Positions 51,083 to 62,066 of a DNA stretch of 64,000 nucleotides are shown here, one piece after another. Position 1 is the first letter of the stretch; every line of letters starts with the position of its first letter. The translations under genes were made by a program, and so were the position numbers. The notes beneath the pieces were generated by a model. The model ran no database searches, had not been told where the DNA came from, and saw only the letters and a list, made by a program, of their open reading frames with translations. Source of the DNA: Marinobacter sp. es.042 (lineage in GTDB: Bacteria; Pseudomonadota; Gammaproteobacteria; Pseudomonadales; Oleiphilaceae); NCBI RefSeq assembly GCF_900188315.1, contig NZ_LT897781.1, forward strand, positions 3,844,001 to 3,908,000. Direction: 5' to 3'.

Positions 51083-52216
51083 TTAGAAGCCGTATTGCGC
51101 TGCGAACAGGAGGCGGTTCGCATCGGTGGAATCACCGGCAACAGTTTCCTGATCGAAGTAGCCATATTCGACGCCGAACATAACGTTCTTAACCGGTGAC
51201 CACATGTAGTTCAGGAAGATGTTCTGGTTGGTTTCTGCGTCGCCATTAGTGGCAGCGCCAGCCGCAACTGCGTCGTCCAGATCCAGTGTAGTGGTACCGT
51301 AGCCCAGGTTGATGCTACGACCGCCGCCGAGCGCTACACTGGTGCCGATTGAGCCGCCGTAGCCTGCGATGGTTTCGAGGCTGTTGCCATCTACATAGGC
51401 GCTTGGGCCAAAGTAGTTGCTGCCTGAACGCCACAGGTATCCGTTGGCACCGTCGGTGTAGTTGATTGCACCCTGAATGGAGATCATGTCGCTCAGGGCA
51501 AACTTGGCAGCACCAAACACTGCGTAGCCCATTGCGCTATCATCGTTGGTGCCGTCGTCAACAGTGACCTGGCTGATCAGAGCGGCTGCCGAATATGACA
51601 GGGCATCTGCAGAATCTTGGATTCGAGCAGTCAGCGCCGGAGCAGAGGTCCGGGTGTCAGTGGAGTTGGTCACACCTTGAGAGCTCGGATCTTCAAGAGA
51701 GAAGGACAGAGCGCCAGTGGTGTAACGAATCTGCTCGGTACGATCCTGGCTACCTGCAGTACCTGCCAGGCTGTCGAAGTCCAGAGTCGGAGTGTTACCT
51801 ACGAAGCTGGTGTAGTTGGACCAGTTACGGCCGGCCATGAAACCGTTGTATTCACCGTACGCATGACGCATACGCAGACTGCCAGCACCGTTGCCGGAAC
51901 CACGGAAGTCACCTTCCACGGTGATCGCAACGCCAGAGGCGTGCTTGACCTTAACGCCCAGACGGCTCTGCTGTACGTCAGCGCCGAAGTGGCCGGTTAC
52001 GTCTTCGTTAGCTGAAGGAGTGAAAGAACCTGCGCGGGTGGATACGGCGCGGTTGCCGTCCAGGTCATAGCTCATGTTCAGACGAGCGTAGCCATACAGG
52101 CTCGCTTCGGTATCGTCACCTACGTTCAGCGTAAGTGCGCTCGCTTGAGAGGCAACCCCCATTACTACTGTTGCTGCCGTCGCACGAATTGCCAATCTCA
52201 GTTTGTTGCTTTGCAT
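51083..52216 (-). CDS. DcaP-like trimeric outer membrane porin
   Basis: A 377-residue outer-membrane beta barrel. The signal peptide ends at VASQASA; the mature start LTLNVGDDTEASLYGYARLN, then FTPSANEDVTGHFGADVQQS, RLGVKVKHASG and RHAYGEYNGFMAGRNWSNYT, matches DcaP-like porins of marine gammaproteobacteria. It ends YGF, with the terminal Phe required for BAM. DcaP channels take up dicarboxylic acids or aromatic acids; the substrate here is unknown. ATG 52216 has GGAG upstream at 9 bases. It stands alone. Confidence 0.85.
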   Translation of the reverse strand: MQSNKLRLAIRATAATVVMGVASQASALTLNVGDDTEASLYGYARLNMSYDLDGNRAVSTRAGSFTPSANEDVTGHFGADVQQSRLGVKVKHASGVAITVEGDFRGSGNGAGSLRMRHAYGEYNGFMAGRNWSNYTSFVGNTPTLDFDSLAGTAGSQDRTEQIRYTTGALSFSLEDPSSQGVTNSTDTRTSAPALTARIQDSADALSYSAAALISQVTVDDGTNDDSAMGYAVFGAAKFALSDMISIQGAINYTDGANGYLWRSGSNYFGPSAYVDGNSLETIAGYGGSIGTSVALGGGRSINLGYGTTTLDLDDAVAAGAATNGDAETNQNIFLNYMWSPVKNVMFGVEYGYFDQETVAGDSTDANRLLFAAQYGF

Positions 52217-52378
52217 CGTTGTTGTCTCCACACATTTTTGTTGTTGGACCCAAAAACAAGGTAGTTACGAATTCGTGACAATTCAAATAAATTCATGCAG
52301 AAATTAGACGAATGTCTATAACAGCTTTTCGTTCATATACAGACATCTGCAGTTGCCAAAGAGGCGTAAAGTTGTTCC

Positions 52379-53839
52379 ATGACGTCCGAAAGTACAGTTA
52401 TTGAGTCAGCCACGTTCGCGTTTCTTGATATTGAAACCACCGGCGGCAATTCAGCCCGGGACCGGATTACCGAGATTGGTATCCGGTTCTGGCGGGCCGG
52501 CGAGGTGGTGGGTGAGTGGCAGACGCTGCTGAATCCGGAAACGCGGATATCCCCGTTTATCGAGAACTTTACCGGCATTTCTAATGAGATGGTCGCCGAT
52601 GCCCCGTTATTTGAAGATGTGGCGGATGAGCTGGAGGAGCAACTCAAGGGCAAGGTGTTTGTCGCTCACAACGCCCGCTTTGATTACGGTTTTATCAAAT
52701 CCGAATTCCGCAGATTGGGTCGCCTGTTCTCAGCGAAGGTGCTGTGTACGGTAAAGCTTTCCCGGCGGCTGTATCCGGAATTCCGGCGGCATAATATGGA
52801 CGCGCTGATTGCCCGCCATGGCCTTGCCCGGGTTCAGCGCCACCGGGCCATGGGCGATGTGTCCGCCATGTTGGCGTTCTTTGAGCATGCACTTTCGGAA
52901 AAAGGCGACGGGAAGTTTGATAAGGCCCTCCGAGAGTTGCTGCAACGGCCCAGTATTCCTTCCCATCTTCCGTCGGATACGCTTCAGGACCTGCCCCGTG
53001 GCCCTGGGGTATATCGGTTTTACGGCGAAAACGATGTGCTTTTATACGTGGGCAAGAGCACCAATATCGCCCAGCGGGTGGCCTCGCACTTTTCCGGCGA
53101 TCATAACTCTGCCCGTGGTGTAAGGATGTCCGAGAGTCTGCGCCGTGTTGAGTGGACGGAAACTGCCGGCGAGCTTGGCGCGCTCTTGCTGGAACTCAAG
53201 CAGATCAAGACCCTGAAGCCTCTGTTCAACCGCCGCTCCCGGGCAGCCAAGAACCTGGTGAGCATTGAGCTGTCGAAAAACGAGGCGGGTTATCTTCAGG
53301 CGCGACTGGTTCGTGAAATCGAGCCCCACCGGTTGGGGAATTATTTCGGGTTGTTCCGAAGCAAGCGGGATGCCGAGCGGGCATTGAGCGGCATCGCGGC
53401 CAAGAATGAATTGTGCAACCGGCTGCTCGGCCTGGAGCCGGAGCACGAGGGTCCTTGTTTCCAGCGCGCGCTGGGGCGCTGCAAGGGCGCCTGCGAGGAA
53501 CTCGAGAATGTCGAGCGCTATAACCTCAGGGTGCAGATTGCTTTCCATGGCCTGCGACTGAAAACCTGGCCCTGGAAAGGGCCGGTCGGGATCATTGAGC
53601 GGGATGAGCGGTCTGGGCGCACGGACATCCTGGTGGTTTATAACTGGATGCATGTAGCCACCCTGCATGAAGAGGAGGCGCTGGCGGATCTCTCACTCAG
53701 CGGCCAGGCAGTCACCTTTGACCTGGATTCCTACAAACTTCTGATCGGCGCCCTCATGGACGGAAAAAAGGGCGGGCACGAACCTCAGCGGGTGATCGAA
53801 TTGCCTGCCATCGGGGAACCGGATGTTCTTATGCCGTGA
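52379..53839 (+). CDS. DEDDh exonuclease / GIY-YIG endonuclease fusion protein
   Basis: A 486-residue protein with two nuclease parts. Residues 10-185 form a DnaQ-like 3'-5' exonuclease with ExoI FLDIETTGG, ExoII VFVAHNARFDYGFI and ExoIII HRAMGDVSAM, so the D-E-D-H-D set is intact. Residues 205-290 form a GIY-YIG domain (GPGVYRFYGENDVLLYVGKS) like UvrC and Cho, and the rest has a Cho-like CFQRALGRCKGAC segment. Such fusions are often annotated as polymerase III epsilon. A role in nucleotide excision repair is likely but inferred. No UvrA or UvrB is adjacent. Confidence 0.88.
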   Translation: MTSESTVIESATFAFLDIETTGGNSARDRITEIGIRFWRAGEVVGEWQTLLNPETRISPFIENFTGISNEMVADAPLFEDVADELEEQLKGKVFVAHNARFDYGFIKSEFRRLGRLFSAKVLCTVKLSRRLYPEFRRHNMDALIARHGLARVQRHRAMGDVSAMLAFFEHALSEKGDGKFDKALRELLQRPSIPSHLPSDTLQDLPRGPGVYRFYGENDVLLYVGKSTNIAQRVASHFSGDHNSARGVRMSESLRRVEWTETAGELGALLLELKQIKTLKPLFNRRSRAAKNLVSIELSKNEAGYLQARLVREIEPHRLGNYFGLFRSKRDAERALSGIAAKNELCNRLLGLEPEHEGPCFQRALGRCKGACEELENVERYNLRVQIAFHGLRLKTWPWKGPVGIIERDERSGRTDILVVYNWMHVATLHEEEALADLSLSGQAVTFDLDSYKLLIGALMDGKKGGHEPQRVIELPAIGEPDVLMP

Positions 53840-53938
53840 GTGGCGTATTATGGTGCAAGAGTCCGCACACCTACTTACTTGTTTGGTGCTGCCACTCTAC
53901 TATTTTTAATTGCTTAGCCGCTTTCCCGAGAGAGATTT

Positions 53939-55153
53939 ATGAATAAAGAACCCGTCAGCCGCGAACTGTTCGATGAAGTCATGGTGCCCAACTACGCTCC
54001 CGGTTCCATCATTCCGGTGCGAGGAGAGGGCTCCCGGATCTGGGATCAGGAAGGCCGCGAGTTTATCGATCTCCAGGGCGGCATCGCAGTGACCTGCCTG
54101 GGCCATTCCCATCCGGGGCTGGTGGGCGCGTTGCACGATCAGGCTGAGAAAATCTGGCACCTGTCCAACGTGATGACCAACGAACCCGCCCTGCGTCTGG
54201 CGAAAACCCTGTGTGACCTCACCTTTGCCGAGCGCGTGTTCTTCGCCAACTCCGGAGCCGAGGCCAACGAAGCGGCGTTCAAGCTGGCCCGCCGTTACGC
54301 CTGGGAGCATCACGGTAAAGAGAAGAACGAGATCATTTCGTTCAAGAATTCCTTTCACGGTCGCACCCTGTTTACCGTGAGCGTCGGTGGCCAACCCAAG
54401 TACCTGGAAGGATTCGAGCCGGCACCCGGCGGCATTCACCATGCCGAGTTCAACGACCTGGAATCCGTGAAGAAACTGATCTCGAAGGAGAAAACCTGTG
54501 CCATCGTGGTCGAGCCCATTCAGGGTGAGGGTGGTGTTATGCCCGGCGACCAGGCATTCCTTCAGGGGCTGCGAGATCTGTGCGACGAAAATGACGCATT
54601 GCTGGTGTTTGATGAGGTTCAGTCCGGCGTTGGCCGAAGTGGCCACTTCTACGCCTATCAGATGTATGGCGTGGTGCCGGATATTCTCTCCAGTGCCAAG
54701 GGGCTTGGCGGCGGTTTTCCGGTCGCAGCCATGCTGACCACGGCCAAGGTTGCAGCCAGCCTGGGCGTGGGTACTCACGGCAGTACCTACGGCGGTAACG
54801 CACTGGCCTGCGCCGTGGCGCAGAAGGTAGTGGATACCGTCAGTCAGCCGGAGATTCTCAAGGGCGTGAAAGCCCGTTCCGACAAGCTCCGCAAGGGCAT
54901 GATGGATATTGGCGAACGCTACGGCGTGTTCACCGAAGTGCGCGGTGCCGGCCTGCTGCTCGGTTGCGTGCTTACCGAGAAATGGCAGGGCAAGGCTAAG
55001 GACTTCCTGAACGCCGGGCTGGAAGAGGGCGTGATGGTTCTGGTGGCCGGCGCAAACGTGATTCGTCTGGCGCCATCCCTGATTATCCCGGAACCGGACA
55101 TTGAATTAGCCCTCGAGCGTTTCGAAGCGGCAGTGAAAAAACTGACGGCCTAA
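53939..55153 (+). CDS. astC: Succinylornithine / acetylornithine transaminase AstC (AruC)
   Basis: A 404-residue class III PLP aminotransferase. Typical segments are [57 protein letters not shown] and [20 protein letters not shown]; the PLP Lys is in [18 protein letters not shown] (near residue 254). Being first in the astC-A-A-D-B operon identifies it as the catabolic enzyme of the arginine succinyltransferase pathway, though the family also serves arginine synthesis. It starts 9 bases after a GAGAGAG site. Confidence 0.95.
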   Translation: MNKEPVSRELFDEVMVPNYAPGSIIPVRGEGSRIWDQEGREFIDLQGGIAVTCLGHSHPGLVGALHDQAEKIWHLSNVMTNEPALRLAKTLCDLTFAERVFFANSGAEANEAAFKLARRYAWEHHGKEKNEIISFKNSFHGRTLFTVSVGGQPKYLEGFEPAPGGIHHAEFNDLESVKKLISKEKTCAIVVEPIQGEGGVMPGDQAFLQGLRDLCDENDALLVFDEVQSGVGRSGHFYAYQMYGVVPDILSSAKGLGGGFPVAAMLTTAKVAASLGVGTHGSTYGGNALACAVAQKVVDTVSQPEILKGVKARSDKLRKGMMDIGERYGVFTEVRGAGLLLGCVLTEKWQGKAKDFLNAGLEEGVMVLVAGANVIRLAPSLIIPEPDIELALERFEAAVKKLTA

Positions 55154-55162
55154 GGAGATCTT

Positions 55163-56182
55163 ATGTGGCTGGTACGTCCGGCTGAGCCGGATGATCTGGA
55201 CCAGATTCTCGCCATCGCGGGCACCCAGTGTGCCCGTCTTTCTTCCACCCTGCCCAAACAGGGCGACGCCCTGGCCTACAAGATCGAGCAGTCCCTGGCG
55301 TCGTTTGCCGGCCGGATCAGCGCAGAGGATGACCCTCCCAGGTTCCTGTTCGTGCTTGAGGACACTGAAACCGGAGACATCGCCGGCACGGCCGGTATCG
55401 ATGCCCATGCCGGCAATGGCCAGCCTTTTTACAGTTATCGGCGGGATGCCCTGATCCATGCCTCCCATGAACTGGGAGTGTCCCGCCGTGTGGAGGTGTT
55501 GTATCCCTCCCACTCGCTGACCGATTTATCGTTGCTGTGCTCTTTCTCGATCCGCCCGGAGCTGCAGGGCACGGATGCGTTCGAGTTGCTGTCGCGGGCC
55601 CGGATTCTGTTTATTGCTGATCACCGTGAATGGTTTACCCAGCGTATGGCCGTGGAAATCCAGGGCGTTCAGCTCGAAGACGGGAGCGTTCCCTTTTGGG
55701 ACAGCCTTGGCCGGCATTTCTTTGATATGGCTTTTGAAACGGCGGACCAGTACTCCGGACAGCTCAGCAAAACCTTCATTGCCGAGCTCATGCCGCCCAA
55801 CCCCATTTATGTGACGCTGCTGAGTGAATCGGCCCAGAAGGCGATGGGGCAGCCGCACCAGATTACCGTACCAAACTTTGAGTTGCTCCAGCGGGAAGGG
55901 TTCCAGCCGGGAAACTATCTGGACATTTTTGATGCCGGTCCGGTTCTTGAAGCTCGTACCGACAGCCTGAAAACCCTCGTGACCAGTCACCCGAAGGAAC
56001 TTCATGGGACCAACGAGGATACCGGCGAAACCTGCCTGATTGCCGCTGGCGAGGGTGAACAGTTTCGCTGCACCCTGACACCGGTCGCCGAAACACTGGA
56101 CGACAAACTCAAGGTGCCGGTCTCGACCTGGCATACGCTGAACCGTTCCGCGGGTGACCGGGTAAGGATCGCGCCGCTATGA
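55163..56182 (+). CDS. aruF: Arginine N-succinyltransferase, alpha subunit (AruF)
   Basis: A 339-residue AstA family acyltransferase that transfers succinyl from succinyl-CoA to arginine, the first step of the AST pathway. It begins MWLVRPAEPDDLDQILAIAG and contains FIAELMPPNPIYVTLLSESA, a family block, and a C-terminal HTLNRSAGDRVRIAPL. Pseudomonads carry two paralogous subunits, AruF and AruG; this is the first. It follows astC by 9 bases with an AAGGAG site. Confidence 0.93.
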   Translation: MWLVRPAEPDDLDQILAIAGTQCARLSSTLPKQGDALAYKIEQSLASFAGRISAEDDPPRFLFVLEDTETGDIAGTAGIDAHAGNGQPFYSYRRDALIHASHELGVSRRVEVLYPSHSLTDLSLLCSFSIRPELQGTDAFELLSRARILFIADHREWFTQRMAVEIQGVQLEDGSVPFWDSLGRHFFDMAFETADQYSGQLSKTFIAELMPPNPIYVTLLSESAQKAMGQPHQITVPNFELLQREGFQPGNYLDIFDAGPVLEARTDSLKTLVTSHPKELHGTNEDTGETCLIAAGEGEQFRCTLTPVAETLDDKLKVPVSTWHTLNRSAGDRVRIAPL

Positions 56183-56243
56183 CCTATTCGGGCACCGAGG
56201 ACGCAGTTAAGTATCAACCCGCCGGGATCACGGAGGCGACACC

Positions 56244-58807
<2,564 letters not shown>

Positions 58808-58821
58808 CGGAACCCAGTGCC

Positions 58822-60162
58822 ATGGTGAAACACGCGGTTGAAGCAAACTTCGATGGTCTGGTCGGTCCCACCCACAACTACGCGGGACTGTCCTGGGGTA
58901 ATGTAGCCTCCAAATCCAATGTCAGTTCCGTCTCGAATCCGAAAGAGGCGGCACTGCAGGGCCTGGCCAAAATGAAGCGCCTTGCGGACCGGGGCTATGT
59001 GCAGGGCGTTCTGCCTCCCCATGAGCGGCCGCATATTCCGACACTTCGGGCCCTGGGGTTCGAAGGTCCGGACGCTCGCGTTCTTGAGCAGGCGGCCAAA
59101 TCCAGTCCATCGATCCTGGCGGCGGTCTCCTCTGCGTCGCCGATGTGGACAGCCAATGCGGCCACGGTATCGCCCAGTGCCGATACCTCAGACCATCGCG
59201 TGCACTTCACCCCGGCGAATTTGAGCGCCAAGTTTCACCGTTCCATCGAACACACGGTGACCGGACGGGCTCTGAAAGCCATCTTTGCTGACGAGAGCTA
59301 CTTTGCCCATCATCCGGCGCTGCCATCAGTGAGCCACTTCGGGGATGAGGGCGCCGCCAACCATACTCGCTTGTGCGCCGGCTACGGCGACCCCGGTGTT
59401 GAGTTGTTTGTGTATGGCCAGATGGCGTTCAACGAGCAGGCGCCAGCACCAAAAAAATATCCGGCACGACAGACTCTTGAAGCATCCCAGGCAGTGGCCC
59501 GGCTGCATGGTCTCAAGGATCAGCATGCAGTGTTCGCCCAGCAGAATCCGGACGCGATTGATGGCGGCGTTTTCCACAACGACGTGATAGCAGTGGGCAA
59601 CGGTAATACGCTTTTCTACCATGAAATGGCGTTTCTCAACGAAGCGCAGGTGCTGGCGGACATCAGGGAGCGGCTCACCGGTGCCGAGCTGGAAGCGGTC
59701 CGGGTCAGCAGTGCCGATGTGCCGCTGGAAGATGCGGTGGCCTCCTACCTGTTCAACAGTCAGTTGCTGAACACACCCGACGGCATGCTGCTGGCAGTGC
59801 CCGGCGAGTGCCGTGAAGTGGCTTCCGTCAGCCGTTATCTGGATGGCCTGGTGAAGTCTGGCGGGCCTATCACCGCGGTGGAAGTGTTCGACGTCAAGCA
59901 GTCCATGCGCAATGGCGGTGGCCCGGCCTGTCTGCGGTTGCGAGTGGTACTCAACGACGATGAGCTGAAAGCCATCAACCGGGGTGTGTTGCTCACCGAT
60001 GAACTCTATGAGCGTCTGACCACCTGGGTGGAAGCCCATTACCGGGATGAACTCAGCCAGAATGAGCTTGGCGATCCGATGTTGCTGGAAGAGGTTCGCA
60101 AAGCCCTGGACGAACTCACCGGGATCATGGGCCTGGGCTCCATCTACGATTTCCAGCTCTAG
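58822..60162 (+). CDS. astB: N-succinylarginine dihydrolase AstB
   Basis: A 446-residue enzyme that splits succinylarginine into succinylornithine, CO2 and ammonia. It has an amidinotransferase-like fold with [20 protein letters not shown] at the N-terminus and the catalytic Cys in [15 protein letters not shown]; the conserved His lies in [13 protein letters not shown]. It is the last gene of this operon; the stop is followed within 23 bases by the convergent tetR gene, so no astE follows. Confidence 0.95.
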   Translation: MVKHAVEANFDGLVGPTHNYAGLSWGNVASKSNVSSVSNPKEAALQGLAKMKRLADRGYVQGVLPPHERPHIPTLRALGFEGPDARVLEQAAKSSPSILAAVSSASPMWTANAATVSPSADTSDHRVHFTPANLSAKFHRSIEHTVTGRALKAIFADESYFAHHPALPSVSHFGDEGAANHTRLCAGYGDPGVELFVYGQMAFNEQAPAPKKYPARQTLEASQAVARLHGLKDQHAVFAQQNPDAIDGGVFHNDVIAVGNGNTLFYHEMAFLNEAQVLADIRERLTGAELEAVRVSSADVPLEDAVASYLFNSQLLNTPDGMLLAVPGECREVASVSRYLDGLVKSGGPITAVEVFDVKQSMRNGGGPACLRLRVVLNDDELKAINRGVLLTDELYERLTTWVEAHYRDELSQNELGDPMLLEEVRKALDELTGIMGLGSIYDFQL

Positions 60163-60184
60163 CAGCCTGCCGGGCTGCGAGTTG

Positions 60185-60820
60185 TCAGGCAGAAATCGAC
60201 GACGTCAGCATATCCATGGTGTGCCGGATCAGCTGCTCGGCCGGAAACGCCGGGTTACCCTCGCCCATTTCCGACTGGCATAGCAGGATCACCCCGTGCA
60301 GGGCCCCGCGCAGGTACAGTGCGGTCTGAACGGGGTCGTTGATCCGGTCGCGGTTCATGGTGCCGTCCCGGAGGCCCAGTTCGATGGCTCCTACCATCAG
60401 CTCCATCAGGTCTGATTTGGAGCACAACATTTCCTCTGCCTGACTTTCGTCTGCCTCCGCCATGGCGGTGGACGCCTTGGTCAAAGCCGAGAAGTAATCC
60501 GGTTCCTCCAGATAGAAGCGATAATAGGATTCTCCCATCGCCCGGATCTGGCCCAGCCCGTTATGCGCGGTCTGTCTTGCCTCTTCAAATCGACGGAACA
60601 GGCTATGGCCCGCCCTGAGCATAATGCCCCTCTGTATCGCAGCCTTGTCCTTGAAGTACACGTACAGCAAGGCCCGGCTGAGGCTGGCGGTACGGGCGAT
60701 GTCGTCCATGGACGTGCGTTCGTAGCCCTTTTCCGAGAACACCAGTTCGGCGGCGTTCAGGATGGTGTCGTAACGGGCCTGTTTCTCACGCTCGCGACGG
60801 GTTTTCAGCGGTTCGCTCAT
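60185..60820 (-). CDS. TetR family transcriptional regulator
   Basis: A 211-residue regulator with an N-terminal helix-turn-helix: RYDTILNAAELVFSEKGYER followed by TSMDDIARTASLSRALLYVY and FKDKAAI. The C-terminal ligand domain is of the broad TetR type (ETALYLRGALHGVI-like region). It is divergent from the RND efflux genes with 166 bases between, the usual arrangement for local repressors of such pumps. Confidence 0.9.
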   Translation of the reverse strand: MSEPLKTRREREKQARYDTILNAAELVFSEKGYERTSMDDIARTASLSRALLYVYFKDKAAIQRGIMLRAGHSLFRRFEEARQTAHNGLGQIRAMGESYYRFYLEEPDYFSALTKASTAMAEADESQAEEMLCSKSDLMELMVGAIELGLRDGTMNRDRINDPVQTALYLRGALHGVILLCQSEMGEGNPAFPAEQLIRHTMDMLTSSISA

Positions 60821-60884
60821 TCAATCATCCGGTTAGTTGGCAACAGCACGCATAGGATACCTGAAATCGAATCAAACCCGATTA

Positions 60885-60915
60885 TTGACAAAATGTCAAA
60901 GAATGACATGATGTC
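60885..60915. promoter_or_regulatory. Overlapping inverted repeats, likely operator of the TetR regulator
   Basis: ATGTCA (60893-60898) and TGACAT (60904-60909) form a perfect 17-base palindrome; TTGAC/GTCAA (60885-60899) and GACAT/ATGTC (60905-60915) add two more nested repeats. They lie midway between the divergent tetR and efflux genes and include a TTGACA -35-like box (60885-60890). This is the typical form of a TetR operator. Confidence 0.65.
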
Positions 60916-60986
60916 TAAATCAACCATCGGGTTTCTCCAGGGACAGGACCCCGTCAACTACACAAGCAAGGATGAAAGGAAGAGTC

Positions 60987-62066
60987 ATGACACCACTTCG
61001 AATCCCCGTCGCCATCGTTTCTCTTGCGGTTTTTTCACTGTTGTTGTCGGGCTGTAAAGCCAGTGACCTAGCCCCGGAGCCCGGGCAGCAGAAGGTTTCA
61101 GTGCGTGTGTCAGAAGTTTCCGGCGGCGAGAGCCAGGATATGCCGCTGCGGTTTTCCGGAATTGTTCGTGCTACCCAGCGAGCGACACTGACCTTCCAGG
61201 TCAGTGGCACCCTCAAGGAGCAGGCGGTGGAGCTCGGGCAGAAGGTGCAGGCCGGTGATCTGCTCGCCCGGGTCTACAATCCTGGCCTGGAGCCGGCCCG
61301 GGACTCTGCCCGGGCCCGCCTGGAAGAGTTGAGAACCCAGTATCAGCAGGCTCAGCGGGAGTGGGAACGCTCCAGCCGATTGCACGAGCGCGGTGTGGTG
61401 TCCGAGCAGACGCTGGAGCAGCTTGCCGCTCGGCGGGACTCCCTGGAGGCCAGCGTGGCAACGGCGCGGGCCTCCCTGGCGGAGGCAACCCAGCTGCTCG
61501 AGGAGAGTACACTTCGGGCGCCCTTTTCCGGACGGGTTGAAGCCCTGCTGGTGGAGCGGGACGAATTCGTGGCGGCCGGACAGCCGGTGATGCGGCTTTC
61601 CTCGCCCGAGGGCCGTGAGGTAGAGGTGCGGGTGCCGGCGTATCTGCTGGATCATGTTGAGCTGGAGCAAACCTTGCCTGTCTGGTCCGTCCAGGACCGC
61701 AGCCGCCCCGCACAATCCGGTTCGGTGGTCGAGATTGCCCAGGCCAGCGCCATTCGCGGCGAACTGCATCCGGTTCTGGTGAGCCTGCCGGTAAACACCC
61801 TGGAGCCCGGCCAGCCGGTAGAAGTGGGCATCACGCCTGTTCGGGAATCTGCCATCACAGTGCCCCTGCTGTCGGTGATCCGCAACGCCGAGGGCGTCAG
61901 TGTGTTCCGGGTCCGGGATAACGTGGCCTCCCGCGTTGCGGTGGAAGTCGACCGGGTCGTGGGCGAGCGGGTGGTGGTTACCTCCGGCGATCTGTCCCCG
62001 GGTGACCTGGTGGTTTATGCCGGCATGACACGGCTGGCGGACGGTGATGCCGTGGAGGTGCGCTGA
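60987..62066 (+). CDS. RND efflux pump periplasmic adaptor (membrane fusion) subunit
   Basis: A 359-residue HlyD/AcrA family adaptor. A lipoprotein signal SLLLSGC gives the acylated Cys near residue 23. The N-terminal barrel and lipoyl halves flank a coiled-coil hairpin (ARARLEELRTQYQQAQREWE and TLEQLAARRDSLEASVATAR), then APFSGRVEALLVERDEFVAA. ATG 60987 is chosen, with GGAAG 4 bases upstream; ATG 60972 is an alternative. The stop overlaps the pump start (TGATG). Confidence 0.92.
   Translation: MTPLRIPVAIVSLAVFSLLLSGCKASDLAPEPGQQKVSVRVSEVSGGESQDMPLRFSGIVRATQRATLTFQVSGTLKEQAVELGQKVQAGDLLARVYNPGLEPARDSARARLEELRTQYQQAQREWERSSRLHERGVVSEQTLEQLAARRDSLEASVATARASLAEATQLLEESTLRAPFSGRVEALLVERDEFVAAGQPVMRLSSPEGREVEVRVPAYLLDHVELEQTLPVWSVQDRSRPAQSGSVVEIAQASAIRGELHPVLVSLPVNTLEPGQPVEVGITPVRESAITVPLLSVIRNAEGVSVFRVRDNVASRVAVEVDRVVGERVVVTSGDLSPGDLVVYAGMTRLADGDAVEVR

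Noticed and set aside
53840..53938. A sigma-54 promoter or ArgR box before astC
   Set aside because: TGGTGC stretches are present but no GG-N10-GC pair with correct spacing and no convincing ArgR half-sites.
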